Positions 1 through 10,849 of a stretch of 64,000 nucleotides of DNA are shown one piece after another. A program made the position numbers and the translations under genes. The first letter of the stretch is position 1; each line of letters begins with the position of its first letter. Origin of the DNA: Hirundichthys speculiger. Taxonomy: Eukaryota > Chordata > Actinopteri > Beloniformes > Exocoetidae. The stretch is from contig JAGFBZ010000865.1 of assembly GCA_018398805.1 (NCBI GenBank), positions 310,001 through 374,000 on the forward strand. Reading direction: 5' to 3'. The notes beneath the pieces are model-generated. The model worked only from the letters and a program-made list of their open reading frames with translations, was not told where the DNA came from and made no database searches.

Positions 1-8
1 ACTATTAG

Positions 9-437
9 TTAGCACGTTGCAGTTGCCACCCACTCAACAGCAGTTTGAGGCTGACAAAAAGCTTGCTGTGGGGGGAAAAAGATAAGAACAAAAAGAAAAA
101 CAAGGGTCTCTATCAATCTTCTACTAGAATTTTGTAAATGAAGGTGATTACGTTTGTACACTATTTTCAGTTTGTCCACTCTATTCTTATACATTTTATG
201 TATCAGGACATTTATTATCTGGTCCTCAGCAGTTTTAAAAATTGGGTAAATACATCCGTGATTACCATCAGCACATAACACACCAAACCAAATTCCAGAA
301 GGGGGAGTATGAACATCTAAGTACACCCCATGATTCAGTAGCTTGTAGAGCTGTTCTGTAACTGGAATAACCTGAAGAAATTCACTTCTGTATGACATAA
401 GCAGTTTCTCGAATGCTTGTAGAATAGGGTTTCTCAA
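9..437 (-). other. Unrecognised 142-codon open frame
   Basis: An open frame of 142 codons on the minus strand that I cannot assign to a family. The middle third looks protein-like, with a run around GVYLDVHTPPSGIWFGVL that mixes residues normally. The last third is hydrophobic and low in information. Its start overlaps the hAT-like end at about 424, so the frame could be an older exon or element piece cut by that insertion. A chance frame is equally possible. Confidence 0.2.
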
Positions 438-556
438 CGGAGGCGGTACCGCCCCCCAGGGGGGCGTTCTGAACCTTTAGGGGGGCGCTGGAAACGTCAG
501 GGCTGAGAGGGGGGCGCTCAGGCACAAATGAGAGGCGCCACGCCTTGAGAACTCTA
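424..556. mobile_element. hAT-like terminal repeats, short MITE or element end
   Basis: The left edge reads TAGGGTTTCTCAACG and the right edge, reversed, reads TAGAGTTCTCAAG. This is the CAG-GGTTCTCAA type of hAT terminus. The interior is a block of CCCCCC/GGGGGG-rich, inverted GGCGC motifs, typical of subterminal binding repeats. The right side abuts the TTAA where the piggyBac element landed. It may be a complete 133-bp MITE, or the left end of a longer hAT element whose first exon is the BED-finger block at 2467. I could not find a clean 8-bp target duplication. Confidence 0.45.
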
Positions 557-603
557 TTTTAACCTTTGTGTCGTGTTCGTTTCTCCCCCCTTACCTTAGT
601 TGG

Positions 604-888
604 GGTGGCTGTGGCTCAGTTGGTAGAGCGGGTCCTCCAGTCACTGGGAGGTTGGTGGTTTGATCCCGGCTCCAACTGTCTACATGCCAAAGTGTCCTTG
701 GGCAAGACACTGAACCCTAACTTGCCTCCAGTGGGCCTGGCAGCGCCTTGCATGGCAGCAGCCGCCCACTGGTGTATGAATGTGTGTGTGAATGGGTGAA
801 TGTGAGGCCTTTGTAAAGTGCTTTGGGGGCACCATGATGGTGCCTAGAAAGCACTATATAAGTGCAGTCCACTTACCATTTACCATTT
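604..888 (+). mobile_element. tRNA-derived SINE with LINE-like tail (V-SINE type)
   Basis: A pol III A-box-like TGGCTCAGTTGG (about 612-623) and B-box-like GGTTTGATCC (about 657-666) sit at tRNA spacing. They are followed by a body containing TGTCCTTGGGCAAGACACTG, the conserved centre of the vertebrate V-SINE group. The tail has GTAAAGTGCTTTG and CACTATATAAGTGCAG, as in L2-type LINE 3' ends, then CATTTAC repeats. It lies inside the piggyBac element, just after its left terminus, so it is younger than that insertion. No target duplication was clear to me. Confidence 0.8.
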
Positions 889-981
889 AGTGCTCCCGGT
901 CAAATTTGACCGGTCTGTTTTAACTGCTCCTACATTAACAGAAAAACCACTGATTAACACCAAATTTTATTTAACTCCTTT

Positions 982-1500
982 TTAAGCTGTAAACAATGTC
1001 TCAGACCACTGGTTTATATGAATAACTGCAGTGAATATACATAAAATAGACACAGAAATAGTCAACTGTATTCCAAAATTATCATTCATTGTAAAAAGAA
1101 AGTAAAAATCAAAACAGTGACCAAATTTACACATCAACATGAGCCTATCATTTGTATGTGTGTGTGGGTGGGGGGTGGGGGCATGTATCTTCACACACAG
1201 GAACGGCATCCTAACAATATTTTCTACTCTTGCTCTGCCTCCTCTTTCCTGGGTGGATGAATACCAGAGCAAATTTCCATCCTTGGACTGGAATATCACA
1301 GGTGCCTCTTCCTCAGGTGTGTCTTCCTCTGGAGCCTCTTCCTCGCCATCTGTTGACTGGTCAGTCTCACAATGGTCTGGTCAAAATCAGGATCAATGTT
1401 GTCTTCTATTTCTGAGACATCGTCCTCTATTTCTGGTTGAACTTCAATCCCCTGTTCATCAGGTTGAAATAAAAGGTCCAGAGCTTCTCTGACAAGAAAT
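982..1500 (-). pseudogene. piggyBac transposase, N-terminal remnant
   Basis: Read on the minus strand, the region begins with a strongly acidic stretch rich in E and D. It then has SKDGNLLWYSS and RARVENIVRM, which match the start of the piggyBac/PGBD transposase fold (W-S-DG-x-x-W-SS, later NI-RM). The acidic part is broken by a stop and a frameshift near 1383. The coding match stops soon after RM, so the catalytic aspartates are absent. It belongs to the element at 563-2144. The product would have cut and pasted DNA at TTAA sites; this copy cannot. Confidence 0.65.
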
Positions 1501-1597
1501 CATCTGATAGGGTGCCTAGTCAATGAGTTCATTGTAAAATGAGGGCAATGCACACAAAAAAAAACTATATATAAGGGGTCTCTGAGAAGATATGATA

Positions 1598-1830
1598 CAT
1601 TTAGTTTGGAAAGTGCGGTTCACTTGGGGGGATGGGCACATAAGCCTGGGAAAGAGACGGTTCTCATAACAAACACCTAATTGTTGACTTTGAAATGTGG
1701 AACAAGTGTTAGTGTTATACATTTAGTTTGGAAACTGTGGTTCATGTGGGGGGATGGGCACATAAGCACAGGAATGAGGTGGGAAGAGGAGACACCTATT
1801 TGTTCAGTCTGAAAGGGGTTCACGTGGGGT
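1598..1830 (+). repeat. Two diverged tandem copies of a ~120-bp unit
   Basis: The phrase CATTTAGTTTGGAAA followed by GGGGGGATGGGCACATAAG occurs near 1600 and again near 1721. The following sequence keeps the same order of CACCTA-TTGT and GAAA-GG blocks. A third partial start may follow at about 1818. The repeat is internal to the piggyBac element. A short GT microsatellite lies at 1838-1862. Confidence 0.55.
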
Positions 1831-2466
1831 GGGGTGGGGTGGTGGTGTGTGTGTGTGTGTATGGTGGTGTATTTGTGGTTGTGTACAATCTGATGGATGA
1901 ACACAATCTAGGGTCACCCATTAATTTCCTATGGTGGTCATTTTTGACTGGGAACACCACAGGTGTTACAAAGTTGAATAAACTACTCAAAATTCAGAGA
2001 AAGTGGTGATCAGCAATTATATATGTTCAAATGGCTAGTGTGGAGGATATCATAAGGCCCTGAGACAATCAAATATAAAACACAATATTTATGATTGATG
2101 GAAGTAGGAAATCAGTCAGATTTGACCCGAACACGACAGAAAGGTTAAACTCTATTTATGTTTCAATAAAATGTTGTGCTCAGATTTCCTTTCAAAGAAT
2201 AAAGCTGCTGTCTGAGACCAAAACCCCGAGTCTGCTGCTTCCATGACCCGGTAAAATCTCCTTTTCTCTCTACGTCACAATCAGACGAGCCGAGCGGGAT
2301 CAGTCGCCATAGTAACGCCATAGTAAACATAGTAAATAAACACACAGCAGCAGAGAAACCCCTTTCCAACACATTTCGCGGGCTTCATTCAGCAACCAAT
2401 GAAAACATATCACAATCAAGACTACGTAATCACGTTTAATCACAAACATTTACAGTACAACCAAAA

Positions 2467-2720
2467 ATGGCGGAAAACAAGAAAAAGTTCCGGCAGTAAA
2501 ATTACGTAAATTATAGATTTATTCCATCACCGAGCAATGTACATCTGCCGATGTGCTGCTCTGTGAGCAGGTGTTCTCCAATGAAGCCATGAAACCGTCG
2601 CGATTACAGGAGCATGTTTCTAAAAAACATCCAGACAAGGTATCTAAAGACTCGGCTTTCTTCCAGTAACTGAGGGATCAGCACTCAACAATTAAATCAT
2701 TTTCCGCAGTTGGCAAAGGT
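2467..2720 (+). pseudogene. ZBED5-like hAT transposase, BED zinc-finger exon (broken)
   Basis: Starting at the ATG at 2467, the translation gives MAENKKKFRQ and an in-frame stop. A shifted frame then carries CEQVFSNEAMKPSRLQEH and KKHPDKVSKDSAFFQ before another stop at about 2668. This is the C-x2-C ... H-x4-H BED finger plus linker of the ZBED5/hAT-5 type transposases. The first cysteine pair is distorted by a frameshift near 2550, and the dimerisation and catalytic parts are missing. The upstream 2150-2466 stretch has no gene and probably is the element's 5' leader. It may belong with the hAT-like end at 424, which would make it the host of the piggyBac insertion. Confidence 0.7.
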
Positions 2721-2959
2721 GAGCTTCAATTATATTATTATAAAGGCCTGTTCACACACACATAAATGTGTAGCTAATTATTAAATTTTTATAGTAGCCT
2801 AGAGGTCAGATTTTTCACCTGTCTGTTCTTTCAGTAAATCCTCTTCCTCCGTGGCTTCTGTCCTTCTCCTGAATCAGCGTAAAAATTTCCTCCGCAAATT
2901 ATCTCCGCTAAAAAGGGGAATCCCTAGCGCGCATTATGTCATACCATAGTATGAGGAAC

Positions 2960-3470
2960 TCCACCTGTTGTTCAGGTGTTGGATGAGCTTACAGACAGAG
3001 ATCTGCTGCTCTACACTGGCCACAGGCCAAATTAAAATCCATGCTTACACAGACACGCACATTATTTATTTCTTTTCTTTTCTTCTATCACCAGAGCTTT
3101 TAAATCTGCTTGAGGTCTGGACTTTGACTGGGCCACTGCAACAGCAATTTTCCAGCTGTGTGCCTGGGACCATTGTCCTGTTGCATGACCCAGTTTCAGC
3201 CAAGCTTCACTAGTCAGACCCGCAGCCTCATGTCTGACTCTGCAATACTTTGGTACACAAAAATTTATGGTTGAATCAACCATAAATTCTATGGCCTTAT
3301 GGCAACAATGCAAATACATCCCAAGGCTGAAAAATAAGCCCAAATCTTCACCCTTCTACCACGATGTTTGCTCTACTTCAGTCACACCTGCTGAAAGGAC
3401 ATTTTTTCAGAAGTCTGGTGATTTATTCAGACCTAACTACGCTAGAGCTAAGTTGTAGTGCAGTGTTTTT
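2960..3470 (-). repeat. Dispersed repeat fragment, class not determined
   Basis: The stretch contains a minus-strand frame with LKLGHATGQWSQAHSWK. The surrounding text (a 'gtctggactttgactgggcc' block, then 'tgcatgacccagtttcagcc') recurs widely in fish sequence as I remember it. It is broken by stops in all frames. I treat it as an old transposon piece read on the minus strand. I cannot say whether it is a DNA transposon or a LINE. Confidence 0.35.
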
Positions 3471-3545
3471 GCTAGAGAGATTTACAGCTTAGTTTTTTTT
3501 TTTTTTCATTTATTAACATGTTGTGTCTAAGAGCTGCTGTTGTTG

Positions 3546-4153
3546 AAATCTGAGTCTATGGTTCTCAGCCAGAAAAAGGTGGGAATGACCCCTTCAGGTT
3601 GAGAGTGAGGTACTGCCTCAAGTGGAGGAGTTTAAGTGTCTCTGGGTCTTGTTCATAAGTGGGAAAAGAATGGAGCGTGAGATTGACATAGATTGGTGTG
3701 CTGTTTGGAGTAATGGGGACTATTTACTGGTCCGTTGCAGTGAGGAGAGAGCTGAGCCAAAGGCAAGGCTGTTTACTAGGTGATCTATGTTCCTACCCTC
3801 ATCTATGGTCACCAACCATAGGTAGTGATCCAAAGAATGAGATTGGGACTGAAATGATTTCCTCCTCTTGTCATCCAGAATGGACTCGACTGGAGTTGCT
3901 GCTCTTCCACATTGAGAGGAGATAGCTGAGGTGGCATTTCCGCTGGGCTGGGCCTGTCCAACCAGGAGGAGGCCCAGAGGCAGAGCTAGGACATGCTGGA
4001 GGGATTAAATCTCTTGACTGGCCAGGAAACATCTCAGTGTCCTCCTCCCAGAGCTGGAGGAGGTGGCTGTGGATATGGAGGTCTGGGCATTTCTGCTTAA
4101 GGGCCCTGCAAACCCAACCCAGAAAACCAAAAGTTAAGGAACATATGAATGGA
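3546..4153 (+). mobile_element. Rex3 (RTE clade) 3' end, decayed
   Basis: The fragment lines up end to end with the Rex3 copy at 62338-63040. It has the same order of blocks: GTTCTCAGCCAGAAAA, GTGGAGGAGTTTAAG, GTGAGGAGAGAGCTGAGCC, and the CACATTGAGAGGAG region. In the reference copy these encode the C-terminal part after the RT. Small deletions and stops make it non-coding. The tail fades near GAATGGATT, in place of the usual ATGGATGG end. Confidence 0.8.
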
Positions 4154-4278
4154 TTTCTCTGAGCATTGCATTGCCTGACCTTGGGGTGGTCTAGTTGGCA
4201 TTTCCACTCCTGTGCAGTCTGGCAACTGTCTTGAATTTTTTGAGCTTTGAATATTGTTTCTCATTTCAGAATGATGGA

Positions 4279-4325
4279 CCCCCCCCCCCCCCACCCCCCC
4301 ACCCCCCCTTTTTTTTTTTTTTTTT
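4279..4325 (+). repeat. Poly-C run followed by poly-T
   Basis: About 30 bases of nearly pure C (two A interruptions) are followed by about 17 T. Frames of pure proline or glycine across it are meaningless. Confidence 0.9.
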
Positions 4326-4329
4326 AAGA

Positions 4330-5640
4330 AAACACACCTGAATGGTTCATACCAGGCAAACAGCTAAAATATCTAAATTTAGAGTGGTTTGTCTATGTGG
4401 CGCATAGAGGGCCGGGTCTCTCTTCTAAAAGGCTAATAGATAAACCAATTATTTTTAGCTTAGTTTTTTGTTAAATCAGTAATGCCATTGTGAAATATGT
4501 CATGCACTGCTTTTCATCTGATGTTGTATTTACCTAATTTCATCACTTGGGAAGGACCAGATGATCTTTTTAACCTATGTTCCAGTAAAGTCTTAGAGAT
4601 GAAAAACCATGTGTTTTTTATTTTCCACATAATCATGTCTGGAAACTTCCAAAGTCAAGCTGGTCTGTCAGTGCTTTTTTTGATGGTTTTCTTTGCTGAG
4701 AAGCTGAGATTGTTTTCTCAGCTTGCATGTCTGACCTTCTTAAGAACTGATTAATTAAGTCTCCTGATGCTGCTCTCTCCTCCTCTGCACTCACAGCTAC
4801 ACCGGAACCTAAACAAGGCCTTTTGTTGTCCTCATGCTGACTTTGTGTTTTCCCAAAGCACCCTCAGGCTCAAACTGTGAAGTGTGTGCTGCTGCTGCTT
4901 CACCACATCCCCGTCTCTGTCTTCACCTGGATGTTTGACACCCAGTGAGCTTGTATCCTTTTTTTTTTTATTATCTCATTCTGTGGTCTTCAGCTCTGAC
5001 ACGTCAAACTGTCCTTCAAGATGTAAGAAAGTCCTTGAAGATGATCCAATTTCCCCCTTCATGGGAAATCCTCTTGTAAGTGTCACAGACAGTTAAACAG
5101 TCAAGTCAGGCTACAGTTTGATACAAGTGCACCTTCAAAGAAAAAAAAATTAGAAGTTGCTAATTCAGACAAAACTGCTCTGTCCCACCACATTCAGAAA
5201 AAAATATTCAGGTTAGATTCTTTTATTGTCATTGGTTATTAGAATATACAAGTGAATTGAGGTGCACTACCTGAAACAGAGCTCAAGATACACTGTAGAA
5301 AAGATTTAACTCCGTCACATGCTAACAACACACTCAATTTAACACATGCACAAGAATGCCAACATACGCAACACTGAAAAGATGCTCAGATTGGCCCTTT
5401 TGTCTCAGGGAAGCTGTTTGAACAGAGCAAAAGCAGAATATGAGATGCAGGATGTTTTTAATGCAACAAAAGGTATACATGTTGACCGGGGTATGTCTGA
5501 AACTTTCTGAGGAGTTTTTAATGAATGTTGTTGCGAGGTGAAAACGCGAATGTTGATGTTTGACTTAATCTTACTATCGCAGTTGATTATGAGGATATGA
5601 AACATCAGCCTCATTCAAGTCTCGCGAGCGACTCGCGTGA
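4330..5640. other. No gene recognised
   Basis: The stretch is AT-rich with only short chance frames. There is no transposon terminus or conserved protein motif that I can name. A block near 5210-5260, which reversed reads AATGACAATAAAAG, could be the 3' tail of an old LINE. Confidence 0.4.
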
Positions 5641-5676
5641 ATATGTAGCTTGTTATATAGGCATCGTAACGTAAGC

Positions 5677-5919
5677 ATGGCGGAAACTGGTGCTACCACG
5701 CAGGACATTTACCAAACCACTAAAAGGATGAAATTCAAGGTTTGGGCATATTTTGGTTCTTTTAAGAATACAGAGGGACAACTGGCGGAGGACAATTATC
5801 CTGTCTGCAAAGCATGCAAGAAAAAAGTTGGTGTGATCTGTAATTTATTTTGTTCATTTAAAATCAAATCTCTTCCTGTGCCAGTTGTTTGCCCTTTTAA
5901 TGTGAAAGTTTCATTTTGA
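5677..5919 (+). pseudogene. BED-finger exon of a hAT-type transposase
   Basis: From ATG at 5677 the frame gives an N-terminus MAETGATTQDIYQTTKR, then KVWAYFG and later CKACKKKV. The aromatic VWxYF block followed by C-x2-C is the first half of a BED zinc finger (ZBED1/hAT-Ac type). The frame then loses similarity, and a GTGTGA donor-like site follows the KKVG codons at about 5832. This suggests exon 1 of a spliced transposase or domesticated gene. A CpG-rich leader with a palindromic CTCGCGAGCGACTCGCG block lies just upstream (5621-5637). I found no partner exons downstream, so it is probably a fragment. Confidence 0.55.
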
Positions 5920-6691
5920 TAAGATTTTGACTTCTAATGTTTTAGTGTGACATGAAAATCACAAGGACATTTCAATTGGATATTGAGCATTTCTGCATAC
6001 CTCTGCTTTATTTCTTTACCTTTCTGAAGCAGTTTGGATGTCATCATCTGATCATTTTCATCCATTTCTGATGACTAATGTTAGTAACTTGTAAACACAC
6101 GACTGCACAAGGATGAATGAAAAACTGGCGCTGTACTGTGAAGCTTGATGGACAAAATGGCAATGTTGGGTCAAAGTACCTGAATGTGTGACATTTGTGA
6201 TTTCTATCTATTGCACTTTTGTGGGATGGTTGGAGGCAGATTGAAGAGTGGATCAAATGCATCTCCATATGGCAATCTCTGTATGAAAGTGGCTTTAGGC
6301 TGATTGAGTGGAATGGACAAAACTGTAAATAGACATTCATCTGTAAGAAGTCAAGTTGTCCCTCATCACTTGAGCACTACATTACAAGGCACAAATTATT
6401 TTCTTTCAGACCCACACTCAGTAAGAATGCAGCTGCTAAACATCTGCAATCCAATAACATGGAGAAATCAACCACTGTAAAGGAAGGTGTCTGAACCTAG
6501 AACAAGTTCAACTGTTGTAACAGAAAGTGCCTACAAAGAAAAAGACCTCTATGTCTATTTTAGTTTTATTTTGGTCATACTTTTTTAACTCCATAAATAC
6601 ATATCTATGTCATGGGGTGTGTGCAATGTGATGTTGAAAAAAAAAGAAGTCAGGGAAGCTCTTATCAGACCTAACCATTTATATTCTAGAG
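5920..6691. other. No gene recognised
   Basis: No coding motif or transposon end was seen. Any second exon of the BED-finger gene should lie here or beyond, but none could be read. Confidence 0.35.
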
Positions 6692-7150
6692 CAGTGGTGC
6701 ACAAACTGTGGTACGCGGGGGAACGTCATAACTTTCCACAATTTTTTCCACATTTTCAATTTTAAAAAAATCGGAAACATACAATGCATTATAAATATGT
6801 TTCAAATGAAATGTGTAGCTTGACATAATTAAAATTGAATTATAAAAAATATTTGTTGCATATTCAGTTGCAGTGCAGATGTAACAACTTTTGAGCGTGT
6901 TTGTTTTGCTCTTTATGAGAGTATGAGTATGTGAGAATTGTTGGACCGAGTTGTAAATGTCTGATTCAGTCAAGTAACAATTCAGGCAACAATAAATTAC
7001 CACAATAAGGAATAAACATCTCTCCTGTGTGTTCAAAGCTAATTGGGAAGGCATATATGGCTATATTTTAAAATTGGTCATCGTGGTGGTACTCAGAGAG
7101 CTGAACAGTTTCTCAGGTGGTACGCAGGATTAAAAGTTTGAGAACCACTG
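6692..7150. mobile_element. hAT MITE, copy A
   Basis: The left terminus CAGTGGTGCACAAACT pairs with the right terminus, which reversed reads CAGTGGTTCTCAAACT. The flanks TTCTAGAG and GTCTAGAA share TCTAGA, consistent with a slightly decayed 8-bp target duplication. The interior has no transposase. It is clearly homologous to the unit at 31059-31504, including CATATATGGCTATATTTTAA near the right end. Confidence 0.85.
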
Positions 7151-7168
7151 GTCTAGAATTTCAATTTG

Positions 7169-7208
7169 AATGGAGAGAGAAAAAAGACAATGGAGAGAGA
7201 AAAAAGAC
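7169..7208 (+). repeat. 20-bp unit in two exact tandem copies
   Basis: AATGGAGAGAGAAAAAAGAC occurs twice back to back. Confidence 0.9.
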
Positions 7209-7215
7209 ACCCAAG

Positions 7216-8890
7216 CAATACTCAAAGCATTTTAGGCCATGTTTGTTTTCAGATTGGTTTTAAGCATCCAGTAATATCTTTGCATCTCAGCATTAAAGTT
7301 TAACATGACCACGGGCTGTCGACAAACAATAAAAGACAATGGTAACATTAGACACTTCTCTCTCTGTTAAAATCTAATTTTTCTTTGTCAATGAAACAAT
7401 AATTCGTTGTTACCATGCAGCATTCATATTTAACTCTGGTGCTTTCATGATAATGGTTCAAGAAATGTGACCGGTATTGTTTTTCTTCTGTCATTGATTG
7501 AAGTGAAATTTGAGTAGATAGTCTAGACATTTATTTGCAATATATACCAATATTTGACATACTGTGCATGTTTTTTTGTAGATGAATGAAAGTGTGGGCC
7601 AACATCTAGTCCTGTATGCTCCCTTTGTAATTATCAATTAGACTTTATTTCCCAGGGGAACAATAACTCACTTCGTGTGATGGAAAACCTTAATCCAGCT
7701 GCTGTGCGCGAACAAACTGTGATATTGCTGCAGAGGGACACAAAGTGAGAGGAGGAAATGAGTAGCTCGTGTAACATAAGCCACATATTTCACACGGGCA
7801 CACTTTGCATATTGGTGGAAAAGAAAAAAGCAAAAGATGGTCTTTAAGTCACAGCTGTTCCTCTTTGCCAATTCACACAGACAAACGGGAGCGACCCAGT
7901 GCTGCATCTGTGTGCTTTATACACAATAACGGTGGTGCTTTTACGCTTTATATGTACGGGTGTGAGAGACAGAATGGAGCTGGCTCTGTGCACACAGTTA
8001 AATTAGATTTTGCAATCTTGGATTTCAATAACTTCAGAAGAAAATATGTATTTTACATTGTTCAGTGCCTTTTAAAACACCTGTGATGATTGTCAGTTGT
8101 AGAGCGCTGGCATAGCAGTCGTGTTTTTCCTGGACGGTAAACTAGTCCCTGACTTGAAGTGTTCCAACAGGATAGAAAATCTGACGTTTGCCAGGATGGA
8201 TAGAAGCTTATGAGCGTGTTTAGCAGGACTGCTGGATGTATTTAACTAATCCATCCTGTCTGCAGATTTAAACTTGAATTATAGCTCAGGCATACATTTC
8301 CAGAATGTGAATGATATTACAAATATATAGCAAATATTGATTGATTCCAACTCTGAATATGAGTTTTTATAAGAGGTCTTTAGCTGTCCAGAGGTTGTCC
8401 TGGTTGCTCTGACCTTGTTGACTATCACAGACCTTGATTTTGTAGTTAACTTAGTTGGTCAGTAATTTAATGTAAAGGATACACAGACTGATTTTTTTTT
8501 CACAATTGGTCTGAGAATTGAGAGTAAAAGTCTTTAGAGGGGTTTTCTGTAATCTTTTTCAGTTAGATGAACATATACAGTTTTATTTCTGATGTCATCA
8601 GAAATGTTATACGTTTGCCCCATGAAATACTTCAATAAAAATGATTTATTTCCTTAAAAATATATTTTATGTTTAATTATAATAATGTTTTTCCATTTAA
8701 TTAATCATGTGACCTAATTTTTAATTTGATGAACGAGTTTCCAAACAGAGCTGGAATAATTAGATTAATTGGTACGAATGAAGTAGCTTAGAGAGTCTGT
8801 CAAAAATGAGATGAGCAGAGGCTCACCAATATGCCAAAACTGCATTTATAAATTGTGAAACAATTTCAAAATAATGTTTGTGAGTGTGCC
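7216..8890. other. No gene recognised
   Basis: The stretch is AT-rich DNA with short unremarkable frames. I see no element termini. Confidence 0.4.
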
Positions 8891-8897
8891 TGTAAGC

Positions 8898-8926
8898 CAG
8901 TGCTTCTCAATTATGTTTCTGCTGCG

Positions 8927-8958
<32 letters not shown>

Positions 8959-9000
8959 AGGAAGAAGAAAAACATTTCGCGCTCTAAGCAAAGGGTTTGT
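8898..9000 (+). mobile_element. hAT element left end containing a 32-C run
   Basis: CAGTGCTTCTCAATTATG is a hAT-type terminus. It is followed by GCTGCG, then 32 C (8927-8958), then an AAAACATTTCGCGC block usual in fish hAT ends. No matching right end was found, so the element is truncated or was overwritten by the L2 LINE downstream. Confidence 0.5.
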
Positions 9001-9278
9001 GCGTGGGGGAGAGCTTGACCAAATATATATTTGCCATGCCAGGAGCAGGTTCTCCACATCTGCTCTAGCCTCTGAAGAGTGCAGACGTGTCTGCTGCTCT
9101 TGCTGCTTCCTGCTTTATGCACTTTTAAATCACTCAACTTTTTCTGTCATCTCAACTTTTTTCCACAAGTGTTGGATTTGATTTTATTCTTCTCCTTTTA
9201 AGTGTACCAAGACTCCCTGAATCATTTTTGTGCTTTTTACAACTCATCTGACAAACCAGCGACGACAAACCTCTCAAG

Positions 9279-10651
9279 ATGCCCGAAGGAGTAATCCAAA
9301 CAAAGTCTCCCTTTGAAAACTGTTGGATATATCAACAAGAAATCCGGGCGCTTCAAGAAAGGATTTTTGCCTTAGAAACTGAAAAAGGACTTCATGATAT
9401 GCTCCCAATGGAATCCAGTGGTAAGAAGTCCACATTTACTTCCAAAGGAAAGGGTGAAAAAGCTACTACTGACAACTTGAAGCTAAATGAAACCGTGTCT
9501 TTTCCAAGACTCTGCAAAGACATTTATAATGGACTTGGTGCTAAGTCAAAGCAAAGTCAGAATGTTGGTTATCAAAGGAGGACATGTAACATTACCTGGA
9601 ATAAAGTTAACAAGCAAATTTTTACCACTGTCAGAATCAAATGTCACTGAGTTTAATAAACAGAGAGTGAGTACAAAGCAGCAGATGAACAGAATATCTG
9701 TGCCACATGTCAAGGTCAAAGATACCCTTGTGCTTGGAGACGGAGTGATATCTAACATAAATATAAACATAGCAGTTACTTGCAGCTATCCAAGTGCCAC
9801 TGTCCCTGACATCACAAGGCTACTACCTGAGGTCCTGGAGAAACACCAGGGGGTGAAACAGCTGATTGTTTATGTGGGTGCAGTGGATACAAGAAAGGAA
9901 CAATCTGAAATCTTAAAGAGACTTTAACAAACTGTTTGAGAGTCTTGATTAAGCAGCAATACCAACGTTCATTAGTGGACCTCTCCCAAACATCGATAGG
10001 AAGATGGGAAAATTCAGTCGGCTGCTTCAACCGAACTCATGGTTGTCCAGAGTCTGTGAGTCCAGAGGGCTGCATTTCATTGAGAACTTTAATCTTTTCT
10101 CGCAAAGAGGTGATTTGTTTAAAGAAAGAGGCCCACAGCTGAACAGAGGTAGAGTGAGACGACTGACAGATAATCTCCTCCACGCTCTGAGGCATCAGAA
10201 TTGACCAGGACCAGGTCCTGTGCAGCCACCAAGAGAGAAGAGGAGCAAGAGGAGAGCTACTGCCTTACCACCCAGAGACCCAGCAAAGGAATTAACCACT
10301 GCAGCACCTCCAGCATCCCAAGCACAGCATTCAGATGCAGCAGCACCTCCATCACCTTCACCACGGCCCTCACCACAGGCCTGGGACCATCCTGCTGCAT
10401 CTACACCCTCCAGAGATGCTTCACCACCGTCAACCATAAGGTTTCCTAATCACTTTGAAAGCTTGGTGAGATCAGGGATTAAAACGGTTCCCTTCACCCC
10501 AGACATCACAAGATCAAGGATTCTGTCCTCAAAGAAGAGCCGTGCCCTTCTCCCTCTTCAGCCTACTCCACCGAGCAAAGCCCCACCAGCTCAGACCCCG
10601 CGATCGGTGCCGAGAGCTGATGGTTCCAACAGCGTCATTGCTGTTGTCTAG
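9279..10651 (+). pseudogene. L2 ORF1: coiled coil plus esterase-like domain (broken)
   Basis: The frame starts at ATG 9279 with a coiled coil (QQEIRALQERIFALETEK), shifts near 9550, and continues to 9927. It shifts again before 10004 and then runs to 10651, with one in-frame stop at 10202. The middle part has the block order of SGNH hydrolases: VLGDGVI, then DITRLLPEVLEKH, LIVYVGAVD, GLHFIENFNLF, and an RGPQLN end block. In this group the first block normally has GDS and the last a catalytic His. Here Ser is Gly and the His position reads Gln, so activity is lost. A proline-rich tail follows. Fish and zebrafish L2 ORF1 proteins are known to carry this esterase; the role is probably RNP-membrane or lipid-related, but is not settled. 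Confidence 0.85.
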
Positions 10652-10849
10652 AACGCTACGGGCCTCTGCGTTGCTAAACCTCATAGCAACCAGAGGTCCA
10701 GGGACGGAGTGTATTCTTCTAAAATAATGACTATTGTCAAACCACAAAGATTAGATAAGAGAGGAACAATCAGAGTGTCTGATCAGAGAAAATCTTATCC
10801 ATATCCCTTCCAAGAACACAGCGTCCAGTTTAACTCCAGCTAACCTCAA

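Larger units (their letters stand above)
563..2144 (-). mobile_element. piggyBac-type DNA transposon remnant
   Basis: The element is bounded by TTAA at 559-562 and 2145-2148. It has inverted termini CCTTTGTGTCGTGTTCG (left) and the same with one change on the right, reading inwards from 2144. TTAA duplication plus such termini is the signature of piggyBac (Kolobok also uses TTAA). A decayed transposase N-terminus on the minus strand supports piggyBac. The left end is split from its body by a SINE at about 604-888. The gene would start near the right end. The element is far too short and broken to be active. Confidence 0.8.

Noticed and set aside
9..437. Definite host gene at the window start
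   Set aside because: The frame is of moderate length without a recognisable domain or splice support; kept only as an unassigned open frame.
604..680. tRNA gene
   Set aside because: A and B boxes are present, but there is no acceptor-stem pairing or cloverleaf, and a SINE body and tail follow directly.
8855..9181. Proline- or glycine-run proteins, also at 37417-37602
   Set aside because: They read through poly-C homopolymers and have no protein-like sequence on either side.
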